A DNA stretch of 64,000 nt from Tridacna crocea (Eukaryota; Mollusca; Bivalvia; Cardiida; Cardiidae): the NCBI GenBank assembly GCA_943736015.1, contig OX031058.1, positions 16,827,001 to 16,891,000 of the forward strand. Direction: 5' to 3'. This document shows positions 55,801-64,000 of the stretch, one piece after another; position 1 is the stretch's first letter; the number at the start of each line of letters is the position of its first letter. The translations under genes and the position numbers were made by a program. The notes beneath the pieces are model-generated. The model was not told the DNA's origin. It did not search any database and saw nothing but the letters and a program-made list of their open reading frames with translations.

Positions 55801-56090
55801 CATCCTCGGATACCCCGGCGTCTCCCTATTTGCTACGCTACATCGAACCCTGGGACAATTAATTGAATTTCCCTCGCTTTACTGCTGGCCGAATGCTGGC
55901 TTTTCATTGGTTCCATCATCAGAATGCTGGCTTTTCATTGGTTCCATCATCATTTTGTGATGGGCGAGTGGACTGTACGCTATGACGTTTCGTATCGATT
56001 TTCGGCAGCTGATTCAAAGTTTTATTAGTCAATTGTCCCAGGGGTCGATGTAGCGAAGCAAATAGGGAGACCCCGGGGTATCCGAGGATG
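55801..56090. mobile_element. MULE-like MITE, 290 bp
   Basis: ~59-bp inverted ends (catcctcggataccccgg...) with few mismatches. attttgtcc flanks both sides (55792-55800, 56091-56099), a 9-bp duplication as in Mutator-like elements. A 31-bp unit gaatgctggcttttcattgg... is duplicated inside (55891-55921, 55922-55952). Confidence 0.85.
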
Positions 56091-56228
56091 ATTTTGTCCC
56101 AATTATTTGGACAGTGTCCCGTATCTCTACAACTGTATGGGACAGCTATCCCCTCTCTGAATAATCCTCAGAAGAACATGGACTCATATTTTGTTTTCCT
56201 ACAGGAAAGTTACAAGAAACTTACCCAC

Positions 56229-56434
56229 TTAACCCTTTCCCAAATAATCCCCTGTTTTCACCACCTTTAGAAAGACGCCTTCTGAAATCATTGCTGGTAA
56301 CCAGCATTTTCTCCTTTTCCCACAATGTTTTCTACCCTTCCAAAAACAAATTTCCATTTTTCAGTCACATTTGTCATCTGCAAATGTTTTGAATGTGGAC
56401 CAGTCTAAAATTTTGTCATTTGGTAGTGAGTTAA
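56229..56434 (-). mobile_element. TH element, left stem arm deleted
   Basis: TTAA both ends; ctgaaatcattgctggtaaccagc skips the first ~20 stem bases. Confidence 0.8.
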
Positions 56435-56454
56435 GTACCTTTCATACCTTTCAT

Positions 56455-56560
56455 ATCCTATACTGTTTGAGGAGAGCATAGATCAAGACCAGGCTGCAAA
56501 ACTTGTGTAGCTTGATCTTGGATCTACTTTATCTGATATGTAGAGATATTCTTCTGTCTT
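56455..56560. repeat. GATC-palindrome repeat
   Basis: agatcaagaccaggctgcaaaacttgtgtagcttgatcttggatctac, with weakened inverted core. Confidence 0.6.
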
Positions 56561-56615
56561 TGGAAGCCTTTGAAATTGCAACATTGGGTCTCTTTTTTCT
56601 AGCTTTATGTAAGCT

Positions 56616-56819
56616 CTAACTCTTTACCAAACAATCACTGATTTTCATGACCCTAATATAGAAGCCTTCCAATGTTGGCAACCAGCATTTTCTCCTTTTC
56701 TGATAATGTTTTCTACCCTATCAGAGAGCTCATGTTCATTTGCAGTATTGAATCTATCATCTGAAGAATTGTTTCTGAAATATGAAGAGTCCAAAATTCT
56801 ACCTATGGGAAAGGGTTAA
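56616..56819 (-). mobile_element. TH element, left stem arm deleted
   Basis: ctaa left, TTAA 56816-56819 right (tgggaaagggttaa, b-type end); stem left arm gone (gccttccaatgttggcaaccagc). Confidence 0.75.
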
Positions 56820-56950
56820 AGGGCCTTTCACCATTTTAAATTCCTATGTGACTGGTATAGATCAAGATCAGATGGCATAATGTGCAGTCTGACCTTAACC
56901 TTCACTGTCTGCTTTGTTGAAACAATTTTGACAAGAGCATAATTATATGG
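56820..56950. repeat. GATC-palindrome repeat
   Basis: tagatcaagatcagatggcataatgtgcagtctgaccttaaccttcactgtctgctttg. Confidence 0.65.
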
Positions 56951-57059
56951 CTCTTATTTCTGCAATTAAATTGTCTGTTGGATTTATTCTATTTGTACCA
57001 GACCACCAAATTTTATACAAGTTTATATCAATTGAAAGAATTGAAAGACTAAACGCATC

Positions 57060-57287
57060 TCAACCCTTTCCCAAATGATAAATTTTGGACCCTTGCAAAC
57101 CGAAAGAGTTTGCAGACGACAATTTTAGATTTGGAGAAAATGGCAGAAGGTTCTCGAAAAGGGTAGAAAACACTGTGGGAAAAGGAGAAATTACCTGTTA
57201 CGAGCAATTTCTCCTTTTCCCACTATGTTTTCAAAAGACTTTTACTGCAGACATGTAAAAACCTGGGCTTGTTTGGGAAAGGGTTAA
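57060..57287 (+). mobile_element. TH-b subfamily element, complete
   Basis: tcaa left, TTAA right; core cctgttacgagc; same arms as the copy at 8501-8728. Confidence 0.85.
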
Positions 57288-57400
57288 ATGATTGGATATA
57301 TCCTTGAGAAGATAGAAACCAATTTGGAAAACGAGAAACTGCTGGTAATCAACATTTTCTTCTTTTCCCACAATGTTTCATAAAGCCTTCCAACTCGACT
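57288..57400 (+). mobile_element. TH fragment
   Basis: gatagaaaccaatttggaaaacgagaaactgctggtaatcaacattttcttc, short-arm remnant after it. Confidence 0.5.
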
Positions 57401-57455
57401 CTGTTCAATTCAGAATCATTTAGTTTGTTTACTTGTTTTAGAGTACACATCCATT

Positions 57456-57693
57456 TTAACCTTTTACCACACAATCCCTTCTTTTGATGACCCTAAGTAA
57501 GAAGCCTTTAAGAAAATATTGTGGGAAAAGGAGAAAATGCTGGTATGCTGGTAACCAGCATTTTCTCCTTTTCCAACAATGTTTTCTACTCCGCTAAAGT
57601 CAAATTTCAGTTTTTGATTCACATTTATTTTGTCGTCTGCAAATGCTTTCAATTTGGACCTGTCCAAAATATTGTCATTTGGTAATGAGTTAA
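57456..57693 (-). mobile_element. TH element with duplicated core
   Basis: TTAA 57456-57459 and 57690-57693; atgctggtatgctggtaaccagcat repeats the core once. Confidence 0.85.
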
Positions 57694-57704
57694 CACCTTA
57701 GATC

Positions 57705-57905
57705 ATATCACATGCACCTATGCATAATTATGTTTTTGCTGGCTTTCCCACACCAGTACTGAGCACAACATTCTATCCAAGTCAGCAACTTATTTTGTCA
57801 CATGCATCAGAGATGAGAGGCGAACAATAGCCGTAATGAAAGTTTACCTCTGGTAGGTATTGAACACACAACCACAAGGTCGCAGGTCTAATAAACTACC
57901 TAGGC
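57705..57905 (-). mobile_element. SINE-B, minus strand
   Basis: ggctttcccacaccagtactgagcac, atgagaggcgaacaatagccg and a tRNA-like end (inverse of ggtattgaacacacaacc). Confidence 0.7.
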
Positions 57906-57928
57906 AGGCAGAACTGTTTAGTAAAGTA

Positions 57929-58156
57929 TTAACCCATTACTATACAATCCTTACTTTTGACCACCCTGAGAAAGAAACCTTTAGAAAACACTGTGGGAAA
58001 AGAAGAAAATGCTGGTAACCAGCATTTTCTCCTAACCACACTATGTTTTATACCCTTCACAAAACAAATTTCAAATTTTCAGTCACTTTTATTTTGTTGT
58101 ATGCAAATGCTTTTTATTTGGACAAACCTAAAATATTGTCGTTAAGTAATGAGTTC
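57929..58156 (-). mobile_element. TH element
   Basis: TTAA left, ttca right; one stem arm altered (ctcctaaccacactatg). Confidence 0.8.
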
Positions 58157-58373
58157 ACCCATTTCCACACAATCCCTACTTTTGGCACCCCTGAGAAAGA
58201 AGCCTTTAGAAAACATTGTGGAAAAAGGAGAAAATGCTGGTAACCAGCATTTTCTCCTTTTCCCACAATGTTTTCTACCCTTCACAAAACAACTTTCAAA
58301 TTTTCAGTCACTTTTTTGTCATTATTAAAATGCTTCTTATTTGGACAAACCTAAAATATTGTCTTTTGGTAAT
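58153..58373 (-). mobile_element. TH element, tandem and same orientation
   Basis: Shares ttca with its neighbour; near-perfect stem; right tip ggtaatgtcag lacks TTAA. Confidence 0.8.
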
Positions 58374-58564
58374 GTCAGTAAAGAGGTAGATATCAAATAC
58401 AAGTTTTGTAAACTGAGTATTATATGTATCAACCATTTGTCAACAAACCGGTTTCTTTGCCAAGTATTTTGATTCTGATTCGGAGATATCATAATATTAA
58501 TGCTAAATCATTGCTACTAAGCTAGCTTCTTACCTTTTATTTCAGACAAATACATTATTCACCC

Positions 58565-58675
58565 TTAACCTTTACCAAACAACTTTGAGTTTTAATGTCA
58601 CTTATGATGAAGGCTCTTTATAAACATTGTGGAAAAGAAGAAATTCAGCATTTTCTCCAACTCTGACAATATTCA
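58565..58675 (-). mobile_element. TH half-element
   Basis: TTAA 58565-58568, short arm, stem to agaaattcagcattttctcc, cut by the hairpin below. Confidence 0.55.
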
Positions 58676-58682
58676 AGGGGTT

Positions 58683-58742
58683 AGTGTAAGACTATTGTAA
58701 GTGCATATACAATGCATATGCACTTACAATAGTCTTGCACTA
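58683..58742. repeat. Long hairpin, relative of 17586-17664
   Basis: tagtgtaagactattgtaagtgcatat and its near-exact complement around acaatgc. Shares with the other hairpin the order gc(a)aga/cactatt...aagtgc. Confidence 0.75.
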
Positions 58743-59169
58743 AGTACCCATCGAATTATGTTCTAATTTTTCAAAAATGATCATGTTGATTTTGATTTCT
58801 TCAAATACTTGCTGTTTGGATGCATGAAAAGTTTTATACCAAGGTAAAGATGTAAAAGAAGAGACTTCAAAGGGTATGAATTCATATTCTGTAGCCTCTG
58901 CAGGTTGTAGGAATTGCATGACAGCATGACAAATCATAGTTGATCATGACTTAGATATGAACTGTTACACACTATTTGTCTGCTCTTTGTTCAGAATATC
59001 AAATAAAGTATGGAACATTATTCAGGGTTAACAACCTACATCATAGCATACATCATCGGAGACATTTTAAATCTGCCATTTTCATTTAAATAGGTAAGTT
59101 TTTCAGCTCCCCCCCCCCAAAAAAAAACACTCATAAAGTTGTCTTAGTATCAAAGGGTAAAGAGTATTA

Positions 59170-59310
59170 GCAACTAAAGGTGGCATTACAGTCAGTGTAT
59201 ATCATGATCTGTAAAGTCTGATCTTTGATTCACAATGTCAACTTTGTTTTGACATTCTTCAAACGAGCAACCTTGAAATTACAATTCATTTGATTCTTAT
59301 TTCTCGCTGA
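59170..59310. repeat. GATC-palindrome repeat
   Basis: tatatcatgatctgtaaagtctgatctttgattcacaatgtcaactttg, with the usual gagcaaccttgaaatt following. Confidence 0.6.
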
Positions 59311-60297
59311 TCACGTTTAGTAGGTTTACTCCACCCTACTATGCAATCTCCGAGCAGAGTTGTCGTTCGTTACCTCACATACATCTCTGCGATGGGCTAA
59401 ATGACAAGAATCTTGTCAAACCGAGGAAAAGATGTTTTGTTACTGTTTAACTGTTTCATATGTAAAATTGTAAGTTAGACAAAGGAAATATGATTCTGGG
59501 TACATTATAGGTGCGTTCAAACTGATGAATTTGCCTGTATTAAATGGAACTATTTTTCTTTTAGCCTCTTCACTTTTAAGAATCTTACGCCGATTGTAAC
59601 AAAAATAGATGCGCCCATCAATGATGACAACTGATTTGACACACCGCTGGATCTAAGTTTGTACGATTAAAAATCAAGTTATCATCCTATAAAGATATTT
59701 AGGCTTTTCAGAAAGTCCCTCTTGTGTTCATTAACTATCGTTTAAGTCTGATTGGTCCCATGCTGTTTAAACAGCACACGAAACAATCGGTATTGGTCTT
59801 TCTTTCACCGGCGTTTGTGTAGCTATTTTGAGTTATGGTCATGTGACAAAAATATGACGTAATAACGGTCTACTTTCTGAGCCCACTACAGAGGTAAATG
59901 TAATGATCCGGAGTGCAAGAGAGTGCCTACTATGGTTAAAAGAAAAACGTTAGAGGGGAATAAACCATATCTAACTAAATATATGCAAAAATCTTTAACA
60001 TAATCACGAATACTAAATATGGAAGATATAAATTTTCATTGGTTCATTATGATAATGTAAAGATTGTTTATCATGACACCATAAAAAAGTTTCTAATTAA
60101 AGTGAGAAATGTGTGTAAATCTTACACTCAATCACCTGATCTGACAGTTATGATCCCACCTATCATCTACAGATGGCACCCATGTCTCCTTGTCAAACAT
60201 CAAAATTATAAAAGCTTCCACATTACGGGATTTGCTGACAACCAACTTCATGTACATAATATGACAGCATTAAATCTTCTCTTCGATAGTGTACAGA
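59311..60297. other. Unique sequence, no supported gene
   Basis: 59330-59900 has somewhat more CpG than its neighbours. The 89-codon frame at 60039-60308 (plus) has no recognisable domain. Confidence 0.3.
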
Positions 60298-60485
60298 GCT
60301 CCAGATAAGAAGGAATGATGGTATTCTAAATCTATTATTTCTCCTTGAAATCCTATGTTGTAGGTACTCAGTAGAATCATCTCATTGAGACAACTCTAAT
60401 GAGTACCCACAACATAAGGTTTAGTGGAGAATAATCAATATGTTTAATTTGAAATCAAAAGTCACTCCATCTATTTGGAGCTCTC
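60298..60485. mobile_element. Palindromic MITE, copy 1
   Basis: Ends agctccagataag / atctatttggagct; central inverted repeat tatgttgtaggtactcagtag / ctaatgagtacccacaacata. Confidence 0.65.
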
Positions 60486-60496
60486 AGAGTGTAAGA

Positions 60497-60613
60497 ATCA
60501 TTATCGAAGAAGAAGAAATTGCTGGTTACTAGCATTTTCCTCATTTACCATAATACTATCAAAACCTTCATTTCTAAGGGTTGTTAAAACACAGGATTGT
60601 CTGGTAAAGGGTT
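60497..60613 (+). mobile_element. TH right-part fragment
   Basis: gaagaagaaattgctggttactagcattttcc, then the short arm to ggtaaagggttg. Confidence 0.6.
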
Positions 60614-60631
60614 GCAGATGGCACTTTCCAC

Positions 60632-60718
60632 TGCAAGTTGTCATTTTCATAGAGACAGCTTGTGTGTCCTGGGTTTCACCAGTGCTAGGCCAGGACGTCA
60701 AAGTTTCTAGCCTGTTGA
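60632..60718 (-). mobile_element. SINE-A fragment
   Basis: gtcctgggtttcaccagtgctaggccaggacgtc, the inverse of the SINE-A mid-body. Confidence 0.45.
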
Positions 60719-60886
60719 CATTTTGACTAAAAACCAAGTTTCTAAAAGGGGAATATCATGTTGGTCTTCAAATTGTGAATACCATAACATCATGAGATAC
60801 AAAACAAAGTATCTTTTAGCTTGAATTTGCCCAAAAATAGACCAGCAGGCGCTTCAGACAGAATTTTGTTGTTTGGTATGTATGAG

Positions 60887-61125
60887 TTAACTCTTTACCC
60901 AACAACAAAATGTTAGGTTTGTCCAAATCGAAAGCATTTGCAGACAACAAAATAAAAGTGACTAAAAATTTGAAATTTCTTTTGTGAAGGGTAGAAAGCT
61001 TTGTGGAAAAAGGAGAAAATCCTGGTAACCAGCATTACCAGCATTTTCTCCTTCTCCCAGAATGTTATCTAACAGCTTCTTTCTCAGGTTCCTCAAAAAG
61101 TAGGGATCCTGTGGTAATGGGTTAA
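60887..61125 (+). mobile_element. Intronic TH element next to the exon
   Basis: TTAA 60887-60890 and 61122-61125; the core contains a short duplication (taaccagcattaccagcat). It ends only 23 bp before the 5' splice site of the exon at 61149-61411. Confidence 0.85.
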
Positions 61126-61148
61126 AACCAAATCATAAATGCACCTAC

Positions 61149-61411
61149 CTCATATGTGGTCCATTAGATGAGCTGACTTTCCTTGTAGATGGTGGCAGGT
61201 TGATGGATCCAATCAGATTGGGCAGGTTTGTAGCTAGAGCTGTAGAGTTATCACTTTGAGCTTTCTGTATACTTTGTACCATACTAACAGCTTCTCTCTT
61301 GAGCTGATTTATATGGGTGTCACAGACCTCACACTGACCACCAGATGTAAACCTGTACCCATTCTCTGAAACCTGTAGCTTCTCTTCAAAGTTTTCAATG
61401 GATTCGATGGG
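61149..61411 (-). CDS. Internal exon, KIF26-like kinesin N-terminal region
   Basis: On the minus strand an open 263-bp segment lies between a textbook acceptor (ttttctattttcag, 61425-61412) and donor (ag|gtaggt, 61148-61143). It is open throughout in the frame starting at its first base and ends two bases into a codon. The predicted 87 residues start PIESIENFEEKLQVSENG. Residues 25-42 read GQCEVCDTHINQLKREAV, a Cys-x-x-Cys followed by a His and a basic helix; the rest is Ser/Asn/Pro-rich. From memory of the family, vertebrate KIF26A/B have a very similar Cys-x-x-Cys-x-Thr-His ... Arg-Glu-Ala segment upstream of an atypical, non-ATPase kinesin motor involved in signalling. No ATG-initiated gene model fits; upstream exons should lie beyond 61425 and downstream ones below 61140, but I found none in the window. 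The exon call is firm, the family name tentative. Confidence 0.7.
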
Positions 61412-61567
61412 CTGAAAATAGAAAAATCATTTATTGTATCTCCAAAATGCATGCATAATTATGAAAAAATTAATATGGTTTTGTAAGCCTTTGCACTCTT
61501 TCACTAAACAAATCTTTGCCAGGATAGTCTATGTAACCTTTCCGTTACTTTACCTTATACATCATTT

Positions 61568-61652
61568 TAGCAAACAATCCCATGTTTTATTAACCCTTAA
61601 AACCAAAAGGCTTTGGAAAACATTATGGGAAGAGGAGAAAATGCTGGTAGCC
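61568..61652 (-). mobile_element. TH half-element
   Basis: agcaaacaatcccatgttttattaaccc, stem ttatgggaagaggagaaaatgctggtagcc, then divergence near the hairpin centre. Confidence 0.55.
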
Positions 61653-61809
61653 ATTTTGTGAAAGCATTAGCTGCATTTTGGTGTATAGAAAAATAGAATT
61701 TTAATCATAGGTCATGAACATCGCATGTATATGTAAATAACTAGAGGAGTAAGCAAGGGCATGAAAAGTCAGTTACTCTACCAATTGGACTGCATGCTAA
61801 CTCAGGGGT

Positions 61810-61998
61810 TCCAGATAGGAGGGGGGGTGATAGTATTCTAAAATCATTATTTCTTTTTTAAATCCTATGTTGTGGGTACTCATTAGAACCGTCTCAATGA
61901 GGCAATTCTAATGAGTACCCATAACACAGGGTTAAACTGAGAATAATTAATATTTTCAATTTTGTAATCAAAATCACCGGCTCTGTCCGGAGCTCAGG
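61810..61998. mobile_element. Palindromic MITE, copy 2
   Basis: Collinear with 60298-60485; central arms cctatgttgtgggtactcattagaa / ttctaatgagtacccataacacagg. Confidence 0.7.
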
Positions 61999-62578
61999 TA
62001 CCTGTTATCTTACAAGTTGTTGAGGAGTAGCAATTTGATCCATCATTCTGATGCAGATTTCTTCTCTGGTCTAAGATTTAGTGCAAAAAAGCAAGGTTTG
62101 GGTGTACTACTTAAAACTAAGGGTAGAACGAGTTGTTTGCAAGCCTGTATGACAGTATTGGTTCTAGTCAGTACCATCACAGTAAGCAGACTTGCTACTC
62201 AAATCCACAACAAACATTTTGTAATTTTGTATCCAGATATTTGACGATAATTCTATAGTCTTTTTACAATTCAACAGTATATGGTACGGCTTGAAAATAA
62301 ACTCCCTGTTTAACAGGGGAAAAAAAAAGGTGACTCATACTCTGTAAATAAGGATTTTAATGTAAAGCAACAAGTAACAACCTCATATGTTTGCCTGTGC
62401 AGTCCTGGCAAGCTGACATGAATCAAAACTCTTTGCTCTTTGTAAAGTTTATGCAATTCCAAGGACAAGAACTATACTACCAAATGATTCCATCAGTTGT
62501 AATACACAACGACTTTATGGGTCCATAGCTGTAATGATGATGATTTCTTGGTATAATGTATCACTCAAAAGCATTAAT
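61999..62578. other. No supported gene
   Basis: A 75-codon plus-strand frame at 62017-62244 shows no domain; searched by eye for further exons of the 61149 gene without success. Confidence 0.3.
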
Positions 62579-62715
62579 TTAACCCATTACCATACAATGC
62601 CTACTTTTGATGACCCTGAGAAAGAAGCCTTCAGAAAACATTGTGGGAAAAGGAGAAAATGCTGATAACCAGTATTTTCTCCTTTTTCCAGAATGTCTTC
62701 TACAGTTAAAGCCCT
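62579..62715 (-). mobile_element. TH element, right end missing
   Basis: TTAA 62579-62582; core gctgataaccagt; ends after gaatgtcttctac. Confidence 0.7.
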
Positions 62716-62847
62716 TTTGCCGCAGCACAGCTCATTATACTGTACTCTCAATTTTTACCCCTCCATTTTAGCTCTTTTCTAGTAGCAAAGTATTTGGTGC
62801 AAACTCTAAGATAGCGGTCTGTTCAGCCTGATTTCTGAAGGAATTAC

Positions 62848-63054
62848 TTAACCCTTTACTCCATAGATACTCATTTCTACACATTGCTTGTAGGTGCCTT
62901 TGGAAAACATTGTGACGTGCAATTTCACCTGTTGCCACAATGTTTTCTATGCTATCAAAAGGTGTCATATACACGTAAGAAACAGCTTCATCTTTGCTGT
63001 TATTTAGGGTCAAATAGAGATATCATAGAAATGCCTTATGGGGTAAAGGGTTAA
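62848..63054. mobile_element. TH-c subfamily element
   Basis: TTAA both ends; ctttactccatagatactc / ccttatggggtaaaggg. Left stem arm shortened (aacattgtgacgtgcaatttcacctgttgccacaatgtt). Confidence 0.75.
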
Positions 63055-63162
63055 CGCAGGCAATAGGTGCATTTGGTTTTTTTTTTTTCTTTTCTTGACT
63101 GCTCCCACAAAATGATATCATTTTGTCCTAAATGTTTCAGTTTTTTCTTAGAGACTCTTTTC

Positions 63163-63366
63163 CGGATGACAATGTTTCACAGACTTGTCCAAATTGAAAG
63201 TTATTGTAGATTATGTATTAAATGTGGCTCAGATGAAGACATTTGATATCTAAAGGGTAGACAACAATGCGAGAAAAGGAGAAAATGCTGCTCTCTGGCA
63301 TTTTCTCCTTTTCCATCAATGTTTTTGGGATCATTTGGCCAAAGGTGTGACTCAAAGGGTAAAGGC
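63163..63366 (+). mobile_element. TH element, decayed ends
   Basis: ccggatgacaatgtttcacagacttgtcc at left, tcaaagggtaaagg at right; hairpin core gctgctctctggc. Confidence 0.6.
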
Positions 63367-63538
63367 AATTCTTACAGAGATCTCTCACAAAGTGCCTCAA
63401 ACATATATCAATTTAATGGATGTTTTTGCACACTCAGCTCAGAAAACCTTTTACAGAGTCTCTAATTGTTACAGCTTTGACAAAACTGATTCTTCTGTAC
63501 CATAAGTGCTTGAGACAGCCCTATTTGGTTTGAAACAC

Positions 63539-63660
63539 TCAACCCTTTACCAAACAATCCATGGTTTTTACAACCCTCGTAAAGAAGGTTTTTGATTTAA
63601 AACCAATTTCCCCCCAGTGCTTTCTACCCTATCTAAGGAAACTCCGGACCCCCAGTCCCC
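63539..63660 (-). mobile_element. TH element, mostly lost
   Basis: tcaaccctttaccaaacaatccatgg and gtgctttctaccctatc; no hairpin. Confidence 0.5.
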
Positions 63661-64000
63661 CCTCTGGATCCACCCTTGAGAATGTTTTCAAGATACTTAC
63701 TGTCAATTGGTATGGTTTTGCGATGACCCGTAAAACCAGTTAATTGGCATAACAAGAATTTGATTGGTTCTGCACTTCTTGTGTATCCCTACGCCTGATC
63801 ATTTATAGACATGTTTCGCGGGCTTCTGCACAGTTTGTTTAACTAGTGAAGACAGTCAGTCTCTTGAAATTTTTTAAATTGATTCTGAACAAAGGGTTAG
63901 CTGTGTCTTTGTTCTATAACTACGATAGATTTAATATTGTATGCTGAAGAGAACCTTGATTATAGTGGACTAATTCTTTTTGTACTTCAATGGGACTCCA
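63661..64000. other. No recognisable feature
   Basis: Unique-looking sequence to the window end. Confidence 0.4.

Noticed and set aside
60039-60308. 89-codon frame near the KIF26-like exon
   Set aside because: Opposite strand to the exon, no domain, and it runs into a palindromic MITE at its end.
302-63660. CRISPR array from the many short, regularly similar repeats
   Set aside because: Copies are ~225 bp, lie in both orientations, have TTAA flanks and irregular spacing; there are no cas genes and the DNA is eukaryotic.
258-63743. Many 60-130-codon frames with recurring peptides such as KMLVTSIFSFSHNVF, GKGENAGNQHFLLFPQCF and LLFCRLQMLSIWTSLKFC
   Set aside because: They fall on the TH stem and arms in fixed frames, on both strands, and differ as the DNA repeat drifts. 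They are translations of a non-coding repeat.

Overview
This is an AT-rich, repeat-dominated stretch of an animal nuclear genome, most likely a bivalve mollusc. The basis is the repertoire: tRNA-derived SINEs with AATC-type tails, a long element made of ~160-bp tandem modules with a hairpin near its 3' end (like bivalve 'pearl'/Helitron-like elements), GATC-rich palindromic repeats, and intron-style gene structure. There are no bacterial-type genes, operons, CRISPR arrays or rRNA genes. The one convincing protein-coding segment is a 263-bp internal exon on the minus strand (61149-61411) with consensus splice sites. It resembles the N-terminal Cys-x-x-Cys region of KIF26-type kinesins, and the surrounding sequence is presumably intron and intergenic DNA.

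The defining feature is a very dense, apparently undescribed family of short non-autonomous DNA transposons, called TH (TTAA-hairpin) here. A typical copy is ~205-240 bp, flanked by TTAA. It has ~13-bp terminal inverted repeats (CYCTTTACCAMAC / GTKTGGTAAAGRG), a long arm (cacaaaattttagactggtcc-like start), a short arm (ending cagggtcgtcaaaagtagggattgtgtgg) and, between them, a near-perfect hairpin of ~33-bp arms around a single unpaired base (core GCTGGTwACCAGC). Strand '+' means the long arm is on the left. I count roughly 100 full, partial or split copies. TTAA target duplications with CCY-type ends suggest a piggyBac-like transposase acting in trans; no transposase gene is visible in the window.

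Layout. 0.3-9.5 kb: TH copies, two copies of a second TTAA-flanked family (542 bp), a ~50-bp minisatellite. 9.7-13.5 kb: a 3.77-kb element with long imperfect inverted repeats. 14-27 kb: dense TH copies, SINEs, a 387-bp exact tandem duplication. 27.4-28.9 kb: pearl/Helitron-like element. 29-45 kb: tandem and nested TH arrays, a mariner-like MITE, several other inverted-repeat elements. 46.8-48 kb: decayed minisatellite and SINE. 49.1-49.6 kb: 36-bp minisatellite that seems to derive from TH ends. 50-51 kb: a duplication that preserves an empty and a filled TH site. 53.3-54.5 kb: a multi-layer nest with a CAGTG-ended element carrying a 52-codon ORF. 55.8-56.1 kb: a MULE-like MITE. 56-64 kb: more TH copies and the exon.

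Many recurrent short ORFs with peptides like GKGENAGNQHFLLFPQCF are translations of the TH hairpin and are not genes.
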